From Chrysaora quinquecirrha (lineage: Eukaryota > Cnidaria > Scyphozoa > Semaeostomeae > Pelagiidae): DNA of 64,000 nt. How positions within the stretch are numbered: position 1 is the stretch's first letter; each line of letters begins with the position of its first letter. Where the stretch lies: assembly GCA_014526335.1 (NCBI GenBank), contig JACTAT010000014.1, forward strand, positions 6,666,393-6,730,392. The letters are read 5' to 3'. Of the stretch, positions 30,101 through 43,800 are shown piece after piece. The notes beneath the pieces are model-generated. The model searched no databases and was not told the DNA's origin. It was given only the letters and a program-made list of their open reading frames with translations. Position numbers and translations under genes: made by a program.

Positions 30101-33100
30101 CTTTACATCAACAGTATTTTTTAAATAAAAGATAACAATGTAGATAATAGAGATAACAATAGCAGCTATTGTTACATCATTGCCTTTACATCAACAGTAT
30201 TTTTTATAAAGATAACAATGTAGATAATAGAGATAACAATAGCAGCTAAATATTGCCTTTAAAGATAACAATGTAGATAATAGATGTAACTACAACAGCT
30301 ATTGTTACATCATATCCTTTCAATCATCAGTATTTTAATTATTCTAGTCCTTGTTGATGTTGTTGTTGATTTTACATACATGTGATCAAAGATGACCTTA
30401 TATGGCACACTATGGAACATGAACGACGAAACGAACGGATATGAAATTCATTAACCATATTTGGGTAAAATCACTTTTTCACAGCTTTTCAATAGAATAT
30501 TTGCACGAAGCAAGACCTGCACGAATTCACCTTAGGTTTCCCATGAGAATTTTTGAGATGTATATATTCTGGCTTTTTGAGAGTATCAATCAGTTGGGAC
30601 TTTATGTCCAAATGGAGCGGTGGAAGAACTTTCCTGGAGCTGCTAGCATACGGAGAAGGCTACATCTGACACCAAACCACGATGGCATATACAAATGTCC
30701 TGTTGCAGAATGCAGACACGAAGGATTTCGAAGTCAAAGAGGATGCAGAAAACACATCACTAATTCGCATACTTGGTACTACTACTTTGACAACTATCCT
30801 GAAGATATATTGGATGGCAAAGAAAAATCCGTGCAAGAAGACCCAGAAAAGACAATGAAAGGTAACGACTTATCTTGTAATACGCGGGAAGTTATATTTG
30901 CAGAGAAGTTCAAAGAATGGATGTGTAGTGCAACTGGTGGCGGACGCACGATATCACACGCAAATCAGATCTGTTCAAGGGCAATAAAATTCGTATACTT
31001 TTCAAGTGAAGACACATCAGTCGACATATCAACTGATGATCGTGTTGATTACTACCTTGGATCTATCGAACATATAAGCAACTTTATACAGCACTTAGAC
31101 CAAGAGAAGTCCATTGGATATGCTGGTAACGTAAGCTACATCAGTGCGATGATGGAGTTAATCGAGTACAGAAAGTTCAAAGGAGTGTCTATTGGTGTTT
31201 TGAACAACTTCAGCGTGGCCGAGATATTTCTGAAAAGAGCGAAGAAATTCATAGCACGTAAAATGCGTGTACAGTGGAGTGAACAATTAGACGTGGACAC
31301 GTTAGAACGTAAAGGACATTGGGCATCTATGCAGGATTTGCAGAAAGTCATACCATTTCACATGGAACGTTACAAGAAGATTCTGGATTTATGCAAGAGT
31401 GACAATGGCTCAACTGTTACAGCAGCAGATTTAACGTTTGCAACACGATTCATTACAACCTTTCTTTTCCTTCGTGTTAAAGGTACACGACCAATGACGT
31501 ATCAATTTTTAACAATGGAGATGCTGCAGCACGCTAAAAAGAACGGTGGATTCATAGATCAAAGAAAATTCAAAACTGCTGAAAAGTACGGATTTGATTC
31601 CCTGATTATAGACGATGCATGCATGCAGTTCATTGATGCATATTCAAAACACGTAAGGCCATTGTTGAATCCGAAATGTAATTTTCTGTTGGTTAATCGT
31701 AATGGATCACAATGCACAAGAATTCACAACGCAATGGGCATGATGGTTTATGAAGCTATTGGCAAGTACATTCATCCCACGAGATACAGACAAATAATAG
31801 AGACAGAAAGTGCAGATAATTTAACAACAGAAGAAAGGGACATGATTTCACAGGATCAGAAGCATACGTCCAATGTTGCAAGAATACATTATCAAAAGAA
31901 AAGATCAAGGTCAGTGGCTGAGAAAGGAACGAATGTATTAAAAAGCTCAGAGGAGATGATGGCATTCAAATGGACAATTCTTTGCACGATTTCATAACAA
32001 AGGCAGCACCTGAATCGTCCAATAAAGTTACTTGCAATGAAACAGTAAAGATTCAGCCTATATCTTCTTGTAATACAATAGATAATGATAATGTTGTTAA
32101 CGACAAGCGTCTCTTGGTATTTAGTGCTTTAGAAGATGCGCAGTTGGTCGAAGGAATAAAGAAACATGGATATGGTAAATGGTCATCAATGATAAAAGAT
32201 AAAAATTTGAAATTTGCTTCCGGTAGAACAACAAATGCATTGTTAAGAAGAGCAAGAACAAGCAAGTTCCAACAACTATACAAAAGAACATGTGGACAGA
32301 CTTTGTTTTAATTCAATAATGTCATAGATTTTATTGCCAATTATCAATTATCTGATCTTGAATTTATATAATATGAATACTTAGGTTCTCTTGTCTTTAA
32401 TTCAACTTGATATACATACTCACTGAAATTTTGGGCTTTTTCTGGGCTTCTGGCCTCATTTTGATGCACGTATAAAAAGTATAGGTGGGCTTATTGCCTC
32501 GTTATGATATCGTGAATTTTGTATACAAATGTATAGGAAATTTTGGGCTTGGGCTTATTCTCTATAAAGTTTTCATGTTTCCAGGTGAAAGAAGCCCAAA
32601 TGTAATATACGAGAACGAGGCCAGAAGCCCAAGCACATTTGCCAATACTTTGTTAATGGGAAATCAACAGACATGAAAACTTTCTAGAGAATAAGCCCAA
32701 GCCCAAAGTTTCCTATACATTTCTATATAAAATCGATCATATGATAACGAGGCAATAAGCCCACCTATACTTTTTATACGTGTATCAAAATGAGGCCAGA
32801 AGCCCAGAATAAGCCCAAATTCTTCGGCGAGTTCTTGCCGATCTCGTTTTATGCTGGCGTCGATTCTGTGATGGTTAGCCAGCCATGAATCCCCAAATTC
32901 TTCCACCATACATTCCTCTGTCGCACCCTGCTTTCGGCGTTGTAGCATGTCCATAACGGGCGATGTAGATATGTTCTTCAGGATGGTGTCATTGTTGTCG
33001 TCTTTCAATGCGGCCAGTCTGTCATCGTGTCCTATTTCGAAAAGTTTGAAGTTCGCACGCAATATCGTCGATTTTGATGAAAAGATTTATTCGCCACTGT

Positions 33101-33781
33101 TATTATCAACCTTTCGTCCCTTTCTCTGTGGTCCACATCGAGTACCTTTAATACCTGATGCTGCCTCTTTTGACATTTGAAAACAACGAAACCATTGAGC
33201 CATTTGAAATTCTGCGCTTTATTTTCATCTCTCCCTGCTACGAGATAATTGAAGTCGTTCTTCTTCGCCACCAGCAACTCTTCGACATTTTCCGGGTAGC
33301 TTGTGAATTTAAAGGTCCAACACTTGGCCTTTGGACCTCTTTGGTAACCAGTGGAAGTCGGTGGCATCTTTGATCCTGAGCTGGGTCTTTGCTTGCGTTG
33401 ACTCGTCGACTAATGTTATGTAGCAAGGAGCGCTTATTTATATAGGTCTGTAATTTCATGGGAATGGGAACATAGGAACATACATTCACGCTAATGGTCA
33501 TCATCATCATCATCATTATCATCATCATCATCATCATCATCATTATCATCATCACCTTCATCATTACCACCATTATTATCATTATCATTATTATTATCAT
33601 TATTATTATCATCATTTTCATCATCATCAGCAGCAGCAGCAGCATCATCTTCATCAGTATCATCATTATCATAATCATATTCATCATCATCATCATTATT
33701 ATCATCATCATCATTATCAGCAGCAGCAGCAGCATCATCTTCATCAGTATCATCATTATCATAATCATATTCATCATCATT

Positions 33782-33834
<53 letters not shown>

Positions 33835-36800
33835 TCATCATTATCATCATCATTGAGATCATTATCATAACCGTCACCATCGTCATCATCTTCGTCAACA
33901 TTCTCGTCGTCTTAATGAAATATCAATTTTATTATCACCATATCTAAAAATCTCTAGCAATTTTATTTGCAACTTCGTACATTCAATCTCTTAGGTTCAG
34001 AAATGATGTAGAAATAAGAGCGGAAGATGGCTATGAAATCACAGAAAAAGACGGAATTCTTCAACTAGCTATAAGAGATGCAGAACAAGAGGACTCTGGA
34101 GAATTCACTGTTGAAGTTAAGAATCCAGCTGGGCTTATCAGTGAAACATTTGTTCTTGATGTGCAAGGTAATTTTCTGGTTGTCTTGAAAATTAGCAACC
34201 ATAAATCAAGCAATAAAAGGGAATGTCTTTTTTGCAGTTAATACTCTGTGCAGTTACTGTAATTCCTAGTTTTTAGTAGGTCTTTGGGTAAAGCTGAAGT
34301 TTTTAAATTTTAGCAAGCTTTTGTTTAGAGTGCTGTTTTCATTTCTGTAGCTGAGCTCTGCCACAAGAGGTCCATCTTGTTTCAAAGCAAATTTTTAGAG
34401 AAACTGGTCGCCCTGTCATTGACATTTTGTTTCCTTTGGTCGCCAGTTTGTTTCGCTATCGCTAACCTGTCGCTAGCCGACTGCTGGCTGTCCCTGAGAT
34501 TTGATTTAAATACTTATGTCACAGCAGCACTTTGGAAAGCGGACGCTGATATTTTAATGTGTGTCCCTCAAGTAATTGAATTTTCCAAAGCGTCTTAACT
34601 GAACTCTTTCATCAAATCCAGTGAGGCTATTCCTGTTCCAAAAGCCGGGAAAAAACTAAAGACGGAATTACGCTTAGGCCTTTCCTATCTACGCTCTTAT
34701 CAGTGTGACTTAAAGCTTTACATATTAGTGTGGGAGATTACATATTGTCGTAATCTTCATTTTAGAGGAGACGGTATCTGGTAGAATAGGGAGTTGCTGC
34801 ATTAATATGCTCACGAGTTCTGCTAATTATACTTTTGTATTGTCTTGTGGTTCTAGGTCCAGAGGCACCCGAATCTGTCCTGGAATTTATCACTCCTCTA
34901 CCTAAGGAAGAAAACGTATGTATCGGAGACAAACTCGAATTGAAAGCAGTAATTGCTGCAAAACCTCCACCTGAAGTAACTTGGCTGATCGAAGAAGATT
35001 TGCTAGAGGAATCGGAGCGATACCGTACAGAGTTCGACGGCGAAACGGCGAAGCTAGTTATTGAAAATGTAACTGACGCGGATGATGCGGTATTTACATG
35101 TATTGCTGAGAACGAAGTTGGCACAATCGAATGCAGTTGCGATCTGCTTGTCACTGAATCTCAGTCAGCTCCGAAGTTTGTCAAACCAGTAGAATCAGTT
35201 ACTGTACTACTGGACAACGAGGCTGAATTCAGCGTCCAAGTTGAAGGAAATCCCGAACCTGAAGTGAAGTGGTTCTTGAATGAGAAACTGATAAAAGACC
35301 GAGGACGGTTTCAGTTGATTAAAGAAAAGGATAGTAGGTACGTATTTGTGCTTGGGAAATGTAAACAAACCGACTCTGGTATTGTGAAATGCGTGGCGAA
35401 AAACGACGCTGGAGAAGTAAGCTGTACCGCGAATATTGTCATTACCGAGCAGAATTCAGCCCCAGTGCTCAAAGAAATCACCGAATCTGTTTGTGAATTC
35501 CTGGCTGGAAGTGACGCAAGACTTGAAGTTCTCACATCCGGTAACCCAGAGCCGACTGTTAATTGGTTGAAAGGATTCAAACGACTTGTAGAGAGCAAAG
35601 ACAAGTATGAGGTGGAGAAATCGCAGAATAAAAATGTGCTGATAATCAAGAATCTGAAACTTGAGGATGCTGGTACTTATAAGTGTTTAGCTTCTAATCA
35701 AAATGGGGATGAATCGCTGGTGTTCACTGTCAAAGTTAAAGGTACATGTTATAGTTGTTCTCCCTCTACTCTTTACTCTTAGTTGTTCTCTCCTCTACTC
35801 TACTCTAGTCGACTCTCTTAAATGATAACAGTATCTGAACTAAATGACTGTTTCCACCTGAATCAAATCCGTCTTGCATACAGGATGAATTATAATTGAC
35901 AATTGATAGCAAAACGCACTGTTCTATCTTGCTTTGTATCACTCAAAGGTGTCCGCTAAGAGAGAGTTGCCTGTACTGTATGTTATTTGGCTTGCTTTGT
36001 CATCTTTGTTCCTGTAGGCATGGTTTATCCTAATTAGAAACCAATGATCAAACTACTTTAGTCTTTGAATGTTGCATTCTTTCATGCATCAACGAAAGAA
36101 AAACCTTATCAAGCTTTGCTTTTATGCGTTGCTTCTAGATGTCATTATGTTAAGCCTTAGTCTTGCTTTTTCTCACATCTTACCCTTTTGAAATCCGTAT
36201 TCTTTTGTGTCTTTATTATAGATAACATGAGTGATATTTGATAAGATCTTTTTGCTTATCTGACACCCTAGATTCTAAATCGTTGTCATTCGAATGAAAT
36301 AACATGCCATTTTACACAGCATTTCTTAAGCCCTTAACTTTGCTTTCCGTTCCTTGCTACCATCTATACCAACCCCGTTATTCTCCTATTTATTTTGATG
36401 TGCTTTTTTTCCTTTGCTTGCTTTTCGTTGCTTCGCTCTGATTTTTTCTGGTTTGATTTTCTTTCCTCGACATAAAGCATAACTTTTGCTCCGTTTACTC
36501 ATCTGTCTTGCTTATAAAAGTGAATTGTTATCTTCTTTGATAGCAAACAATCGTCCTATCAATAACTCTTTATTTTTTAGCCAAGAAACCCGAAGGTACC
36601 CATCCAACAATCAAACCTCGCTTCAGCGACATGACTATCAATGAAGGAGAGGACCTGGTCCTTGAAGCAACAGTTGAAGGCATGCCGCCTCCTAAAGTTG
36701 AATGGCTGCTTGATGAGGAGCCTCTCAATGCATCAAATCGTATACATATGACTAAAGAAGGCAAAAGTCATAAACTCTCTGTGTCAAATGTAACAGTTGA

Positions 36801-37857
36801 TGAGGAGGGGGAGTATAAGTTATTAGCTTCCAATCGCCTGGCTGCTACGTCTTTTGTTGCTGAGATTAATGTCACTGAATGCATAGAACCAGTTATTAAA
36901 AAGGCTCTGGACAACGTGGAAATCAACGAGGGTGACGATGCAGTATTGGAAATAGAGGCATCTGACTTCAAAGAGGTTTTATGGTGTTTAGATGGAGAGG
37001 AACTAAAAGATGGGAGCAAGTACCAGTTTGAGGACAAAATGAAAGCGGATTCTTGTAGCCTTTTGGTTAAGAAATGTGAAATTGCAGATGCAGGTTGTTA
37101 TGAATGTGTTTTGATCAATGCCACCAAGAAAGTTAGCTGCCAAGTGAATTTGAAAGTGCTTGAAAATAAAGATGTTGGTGAGACTGAGCTTGAGATGGAA
37201 GATGGAGGAAAAGGTATATCTTTTATTATTAATATCATGCAATCGATGTTAAATTGATCTTGTTATAAATATGTAATTAACGGATTCTTCATTGATTTTG
37301 TTTTCGTTAAGGGTGGTTTATTCAGTTCAGTTCAGTTATTTGTGAAAGTGAATCAAGGGAAAGTTATAAAATATTTCATGCTCCCAGTGATTTAATACTA
37401 ACCAGAATCGAACCAGAGTCAGTGGCCGTTTAATGCTTTAGCTACTATAACTACACGTTTAAGATTGGTGAAACGAAGCAAAGAGTAGAAGGGCGTGAAG
37501 CAAAAACGTGCAAAATCTGCAAAATTGAATTTAAGGCCATAATTCAAATGCCAAACTAGGCACCAGACCCCATCGTCATATCATATCATAGGCAATAAAC
37601 AATCTCCCTCTGGCATTAACCCCGGCTGAAGCCTTGCTCTTACCGGCATTAATTACCACTTCAGTAACTTAATGTTAATTATTGCGGAACCGTGGGAAAT
37701 TTTTTTTCAACTACCTGAGCATCATCCATCGTCCATAATTGTTTACTTAGCATGCATTTTAATTCAGCATTTACTATTTTTTTTGTTTTTTTTTTGTTTT
37801 TAGTAAGTTAGTTAGTTAGTTAGTTACTCAGTTAGTTAGTTTGCTAGTTAGTCAGTC

Positions 37858-37895
<38 letters not shown>

Positions 37896-40800
37896 CAGGT
37901 GGATGAGTCATCCATCGTCCATCATTGTTTACTTAGCATGCAGTTTACTTCATCATTTACTATTTTTTTTTATTTTTCTGTAGATAAGAGAAAACTAAAG
38001 TCACAAAAAAGAATCGAACAAGATGAAGAGTTTTCTGCTGTTGTTGCAACTGAGCAAGAATCAGCTCCTCCTCAGGATGAAAGCCCTGATGAGGCTGCAC
38101 AGCTTGAGAAACCGAAATTCGCAAAGAAGCTGGAAGATGTAGAAGTGATCGATGGCAGTGCTGCTAGATTTGAAGTGGTTGTTGATGGTAAGGAAATAAA
38201 TTGGTTTTCGTTCTTAGCATTTCTTGTCAGTGCCAAAGAGAGCAGCCGTCTGTATTTACATGGTATTCTTACACCCTGGCACACGTCACAAAACATTGCT
38301 TGGCATGCATTAACAAGCCGAATTCTTTGTGCCATGTTTTTTGTTTTGTTTGTCGCAAGCAAAATATGTTTGATGAGAATTGTGGAAAAGCAAATCTCAA
38401 ATGTTTGACCAACTATATTTGATCATTCGGCCAAGGCATTGACTGTTTGGCCACATCGTAAAACAATGTTTGAGACGCTGTAATGTTTTGAAAACTTCAA
38501 GAACATTTTCTGCCTGTCCAAGCAAAGCATGTTTGACAAGCAATGTTTATGGAGTGGACGAACGGTCAAAGATATCTGACAAGCAAATTTCAAATGTTTT
38601 GCAAACAATGTTTGATCATTATGCCAGGGCCATAAATGAACCAAATGCCGGGATGGTGCCTTAGCCTACACGAAACATACTTTTTATCCGCGAGGTTTGA
38701 ACCACTTCTGCTCATAGACACCATATCGGAGCTAAATGCTTTTGAACTTTTGTTTTCCATAGGTGATGACGACCCTGATGTGGATTGGTATCTAAACGGA
38801 GAGCTGATCGAAGAAAGCCCAAGATGGAAAATGGACTATTTTGATGATGGAACTTGTACTCTAATCCTTGTCGATTCAAAGCCTGCAGATCAAGGAAAAA
38901 TCAAATGTGTTGCGTTCAATGATGTTGGAAAGACGTCTTGTAGTTGTGCTCTCTATGTCGAAGGTATCACCTATTACCTATGTATAACCTATGTAAAAAT
39001 TGCATTAATTTTCAAGGAAAATATGTATTGTCGCTTTGTCTCAGTATTCGTATTTAGTTTAAGCATTTTACAGTACATTTTTAAGGGGGAGGGAGAGGAT
39101 TTTCAAGTTATTGTTATTTTAGAGCAATCTTTAGGTCACTGGTTTCTCCTGAAGCTTAAAACTAAAGAATTGATAAACTACGGTTTCCAAAGTTACCCGG
39201 ATTTTACTATTGTAAATGTACAATCAACTAAACCAACGATTTTTCATGACTTTGCCTTCCAGTTAAATCTTAATATCTACACTTCAAAGTAAAAGCCCAG
39301 TGTTCTCACTTTCTAAATTTCTTTCTCCCTCCTTAGGCCATGGGTTTGATACTGATGTAACTGAATCAGACATTGAAGCAACCCAGTCTCTACCAAGGTA
39401 AGATTTTATTACATAAATGTTTAAACTTCATTTTGCTAGCAAAAGCGAAGTTGCTTGATGCTTGATAGGCATTTCTTTGCTTGCCATAAGTTAAGCTGGA
39501 AACCAGTCTTGGAGACGGGATTTCCATGGACAGACAATTTCATAATGAATTAATGAAAATAAGATGCTCTTAGCTTCATTTGGTTACTGCATAAGTACAA
39601 CAACAGCAAATGCTTGGGAATACACTCCTTTGACTTTTGTTAATTTTGCTACGATGTTTCGACTTCGATGTCCGGTTGTTCCGACCACATCCGACGTCCG
39701 GTGTTTGTCTGAGACAGTTACTCGCGGCCTTAAAACGTGGTAGCATAATGACATTGCCACTAGGCACCGCCAGAGCCACAAATATGCAATTAAGGTACTT
39801 TTGTCGCGTCAGTTTGATTTAATTTGCTCCACTGTTACAGATCATCTGATGCAGAAGACTATGACGATGCAGGATCCGAAAGCCCAATGGAGGACGATGA
39901 TATATCAAAAGAACCTGAGCTTGTCATGCCTCTTCGAAACAAAACTGGCATTTCTGGTCGTAGTATTAAACTAGGATGCCGTGTATACTGTCCAGTTGAA
40001 ATGGATATCGAGTGGCTGAAGGGGAGGAAACCAGTGAAAGAAAATCAACGAGTTATGTTTGAAGTTGAAGATGAACTGCATTCATTGACGATTAATAAAC
40101 TAAGACTATCAGATGCTGGAGATTATAAAGTCATTTTCAAGAATAAATATGGCTGTGTGGAGTCGAAATGTGAATTGTCTGTACGAGGTAAGGAAACGCT
40201 GTTAATTGTTGAGGAGAGAGAAGATTTTCTTGGAAAACACTCTTCTCTTCTTCCCCTGCAATTATCCAACTCTGCTTGCAACTTGTAACCCTTTAAGTTG
40301 TTGCATATGCAATTAAGTGTGTAACAATTCCATCAATTTTTCACTTATCTCTGAAGTAAACCTCTTTTTACCTGTGTTAAATATTGATTTCTACGGTGAA
40401 ACGCCTGGAAACTACACATAGTCTGAACAATGCAGAATTTTAACTATCCAGGGGATCAATCTTCATCACTAGAAAAATAAAATGATATATGCGACCCTTT
40501 CAATTTGTCAATTTTGTATAAGCGAAAAGACTCCCTATATCCCTGATCACAGTAGTTCATCTTGTGTCATTATTGTTTGGCCTACATGGCGACACCAAGG
40601 CTTCCTACAAGGGGAGGGCACCTTGGTTGCTCTTTCACTTTTTAAACTAAGATTTTCAGTTTATTTTTTTAATGAAATTAAGATTTATAGAGCATTTTCA
40701 CAATGAAGCGGTTGATATTTCGGACATCCCAAAAGCCTGGCTTCGCTGCAGAGTTAACAGTAGCTTCTTAAGTCTGGTTATTTGGTTTGATTGCAGAATT

Positions 40801-43800
40801 GCAGACATTACATGTTAAGGGAATGTAGTTCATCAAGTATCCTGTTTATTATTCCTTGATAACTTTAAATACATTTCTTTCTTTGTTGTTTTGCAACCAG
40901 AGCCTGGATCTGACGACGAAGAAGAACCAGCACTTCCCGCTCGTATCTCACAACCTCTTCACGACGTAGAGGCTGGACCTGGTGAGACTGCTTCATTCGA
41001 GGTTAAAATAACTGGAAACCCTGTGCCAAAAGTAGAATGGTATTTCGATGGCAAAGAGCTTGCCGGTGGAGAGAAGTATATGATAGATGCAGTTGGGAAT
41101 AGATACAGTCTTAATATGTTTGCTGTGAGCAAAGAAGATTGTGGAGAATATTCAGTAGTGGTGTTCAATGATGTAGGAAGAGATACTGGGAAAGCTGTAC
41201 TTTCAATTAAAGGTATTTATTGGTATAAATTCTATGTACTTTGAAAGAAATTTGGCATGATGCTAATACATATGCTAAGTGGGAGTTTTATACACATGTT
41301 TTCTTATTAGGAATTTAACAGGGATGATAGTCTTCAGTTTTCATCAAAGAGCAGTGTGCTTTATTTTGTAGGCAAACTCGTGGTTCCTTCCAAATGCTAA
41401 AATTTATATGTTTGCACGTTCGGTGCTCTTAATACTAAAACTGATGCTAGGAAAAAGTTGTGTAGGCAAACCCGTGGTTGCTTCTAGATGCTAAAATTTA
41501 TATGTTTGCACGTTCGGTGCTCTATTATGTTCCTTTCACTACACGCACATTGAAACTTTTATGTGCAACTCTCAGGGTTTATTCAATGACTTGTGGCTTC
41601 AAAAGCCTGGTTTCCATGCAGAATCTTAACTGTCGTGCGACTATCGCACAATCGTGAGACGTGAGAATTTCTTTTCCTACGATTATCGCACGACAATAAA
41701 TACAAATGGTGACTTAATACTAAAACTGATGCTAGGAAAAATTTTGGGTTGTTTCGCGTTTTTGGTAAGTACGTTTTCACGTTTTCAGGGGTCAAAGTAG
41801 TGAAAATATCACAGAGCACTCTGATTAATTGTATCCATCTTTGGTTAGCTAGAGAGGAATAGGTATACTAATTATACTGTCCAGGCATCGGGGTTACCTC
41901 GTACTTGCCTCTTTTGTAGTTATTTTTATCTGCTGCAATAAATTTAGGCATGGTTTCTCGTATTAGACTTCAAACTTGTCTTGTTTTGAGTTAAAAAGAG
42001 TTTTTGCTTCTGTACTCTACAACGTAGCTAATTTCCTACCTTTTCTTTGTCTGACGTTTTGAAACTGAATTTATTAAGATTCTGAAACGTTCATTGAAGG
42101 TCTCGTCGCTTAAGAATAAATGCTTAGATATGGGAAAACGGTATTCATTTTTCTCAAAAACTTTTGCCAGATCACTATAAAATTGGAATTGCCCTAGATT
42201 TTACACAGGTTTAAAGCTGGATATCTACTAACAGTTTTCCCACATTTAACGTGAATGTTTGAAGTTTACTTTTCTTATGTGACTGCCGTTCAGTAATGGA
42301 TGATTTTTTGAGAACATTTGCCTTGTCTTACCCAGGCAAACTGGTTTCCTAATGGTTCTAATGTATGTTTTTGCTATACCCTTAGCTCTCGACTATGAAC
42401 TTAAATGTTCTCTTGAAATTGTCAGACGACCGGGCCCATTCGTTGTATTAATTGCAGAAGTATCGTGGAAATCTTATCAACCAGTGTTTACTAATTCGAG
42501 AAACCATCTTGCAGTGAATCTCTATAGCAAATTAGTCATTTAAATCTGAACACCAGTACACGTCTTTCATAGTATAATGCAGTGTTTTTAATCTTTAAAT
42601 GGACGATTTGATCCGCACTCTGAGCAGCCAATAGCTTTTGCAGTTTAAGTACCCAAGAAAATAGTATTTGATTCTGCGTAATTTTGTTTGCTATTAGCAT
42701 AATCTCTTTGCTCTTGCTATGGTCCTCTTGCAAGACGTTATGAATATGGAGGCTGTTGAACTGCTCTGATATTGTTCCTTTGTTTTCTGTTTGAGAACCT
42801 ACTGTTTTCAAGTTCAGCCTTGCAGTGCTCTCAACCAAATTGCCAATTACATTATGGCAGTTTCTAGAGGGGAGAGGATAATTCTACTGTGATATAACGT
42901 TTATTAGCCGAATTTCAGCCTATAAGACCTCCTTGTATGATCTTGGCCTACTTGGCTCGAGGATTCGATATAGCTTACCTATATGTACTCGAGCCTCTAA
43001 AAAAGTATCGTATTTTAGTATGTTTCTATTACCTTTACTGTCTATTATCTACTAGTAACCATGATAAACATGTTTCATTTCGTTCACAGATAAAAAGTCA
43101 GATGCCAAGAAACCACCAAAGTAAGTTTTGTAACTAAACATATTATTTCTTTCCTATTCGTGCGCAATACAGTACAGCATTTTCAAATAACAATAGATCA
43201 TTAAATGCGAAGCGGGGAAAGCATTTCTTTAGAAATCGATCAACACAACAAATCAGGAACATCCAGATAAAACGGGCTTTATATTTTTCATAATTCGATC
43301 TGTAGCTTTTGGCTCTTAGTGCGCTTAAGTTGCCATAAATTAGTATTTACCTCAGGATGATATTGGATGTTTAAAACGAGAAAGTCCAGAGTTGATATGA
43401 TAGCCCAGCTTTATCGTAACGCAGTGTGTATCTTGTAGGTAACTGAAGAATATGTTTTACTTTAATATTAACTCATTATCTCAAAAAATATCTTTCATTT
43501 TAGGACTGCTCCCAAGCCCGCTCCCAAACCTGCCCCAAAACCCTCGAAGAAACCAGCAGCAGCTGAACCAGTAAAACCAGGGGGTGCCCCCTTATTCACC
43601 ATCAAACCAAGAAACCTCGACATCATTGAAGGCATGCAAATACGACTTTCCTGTGGAGCCAATGGATCTCCTGATCCTGAATTCACGTGGTACAAAAATG
43701 GCAGCCTCGTCCAATCAGATGACAGGATTCTCATCAAAAGCACGGTGGGAATGTCAAGTCTGGTAATCAAAGAATCCGAAGTCGATGACGCTGGGGTTTA

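Noticed and set aside
29395..30330. CRISPR-like array
   Set aside because: Units repeat along their whole 84 bp without unique spacers, in a eukaryotic intron; it is a tandem repeat.
33400..33430. CRESS-virus replication origin
   Set aside because: TAATGTTAT at 33411 differs from the usual nonanucleotide and has no convincing stem around it.
33238..33901. Open frames of poly-D, poly-I and poly-M
   Set aside because: Products of the ATC microsatellite read in different frames; no domain.
39576..39822. Small open frames on both strands
   Set aside because: Intronic, short, no domain, and they overlap each other on opposite strands.
42352..43137. Open frames of 63-100 codons in the long intron
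   Set aside because: No domain and no phase-compatible splice sites, apart from the micro-exon 43090-43120 that I did keep.
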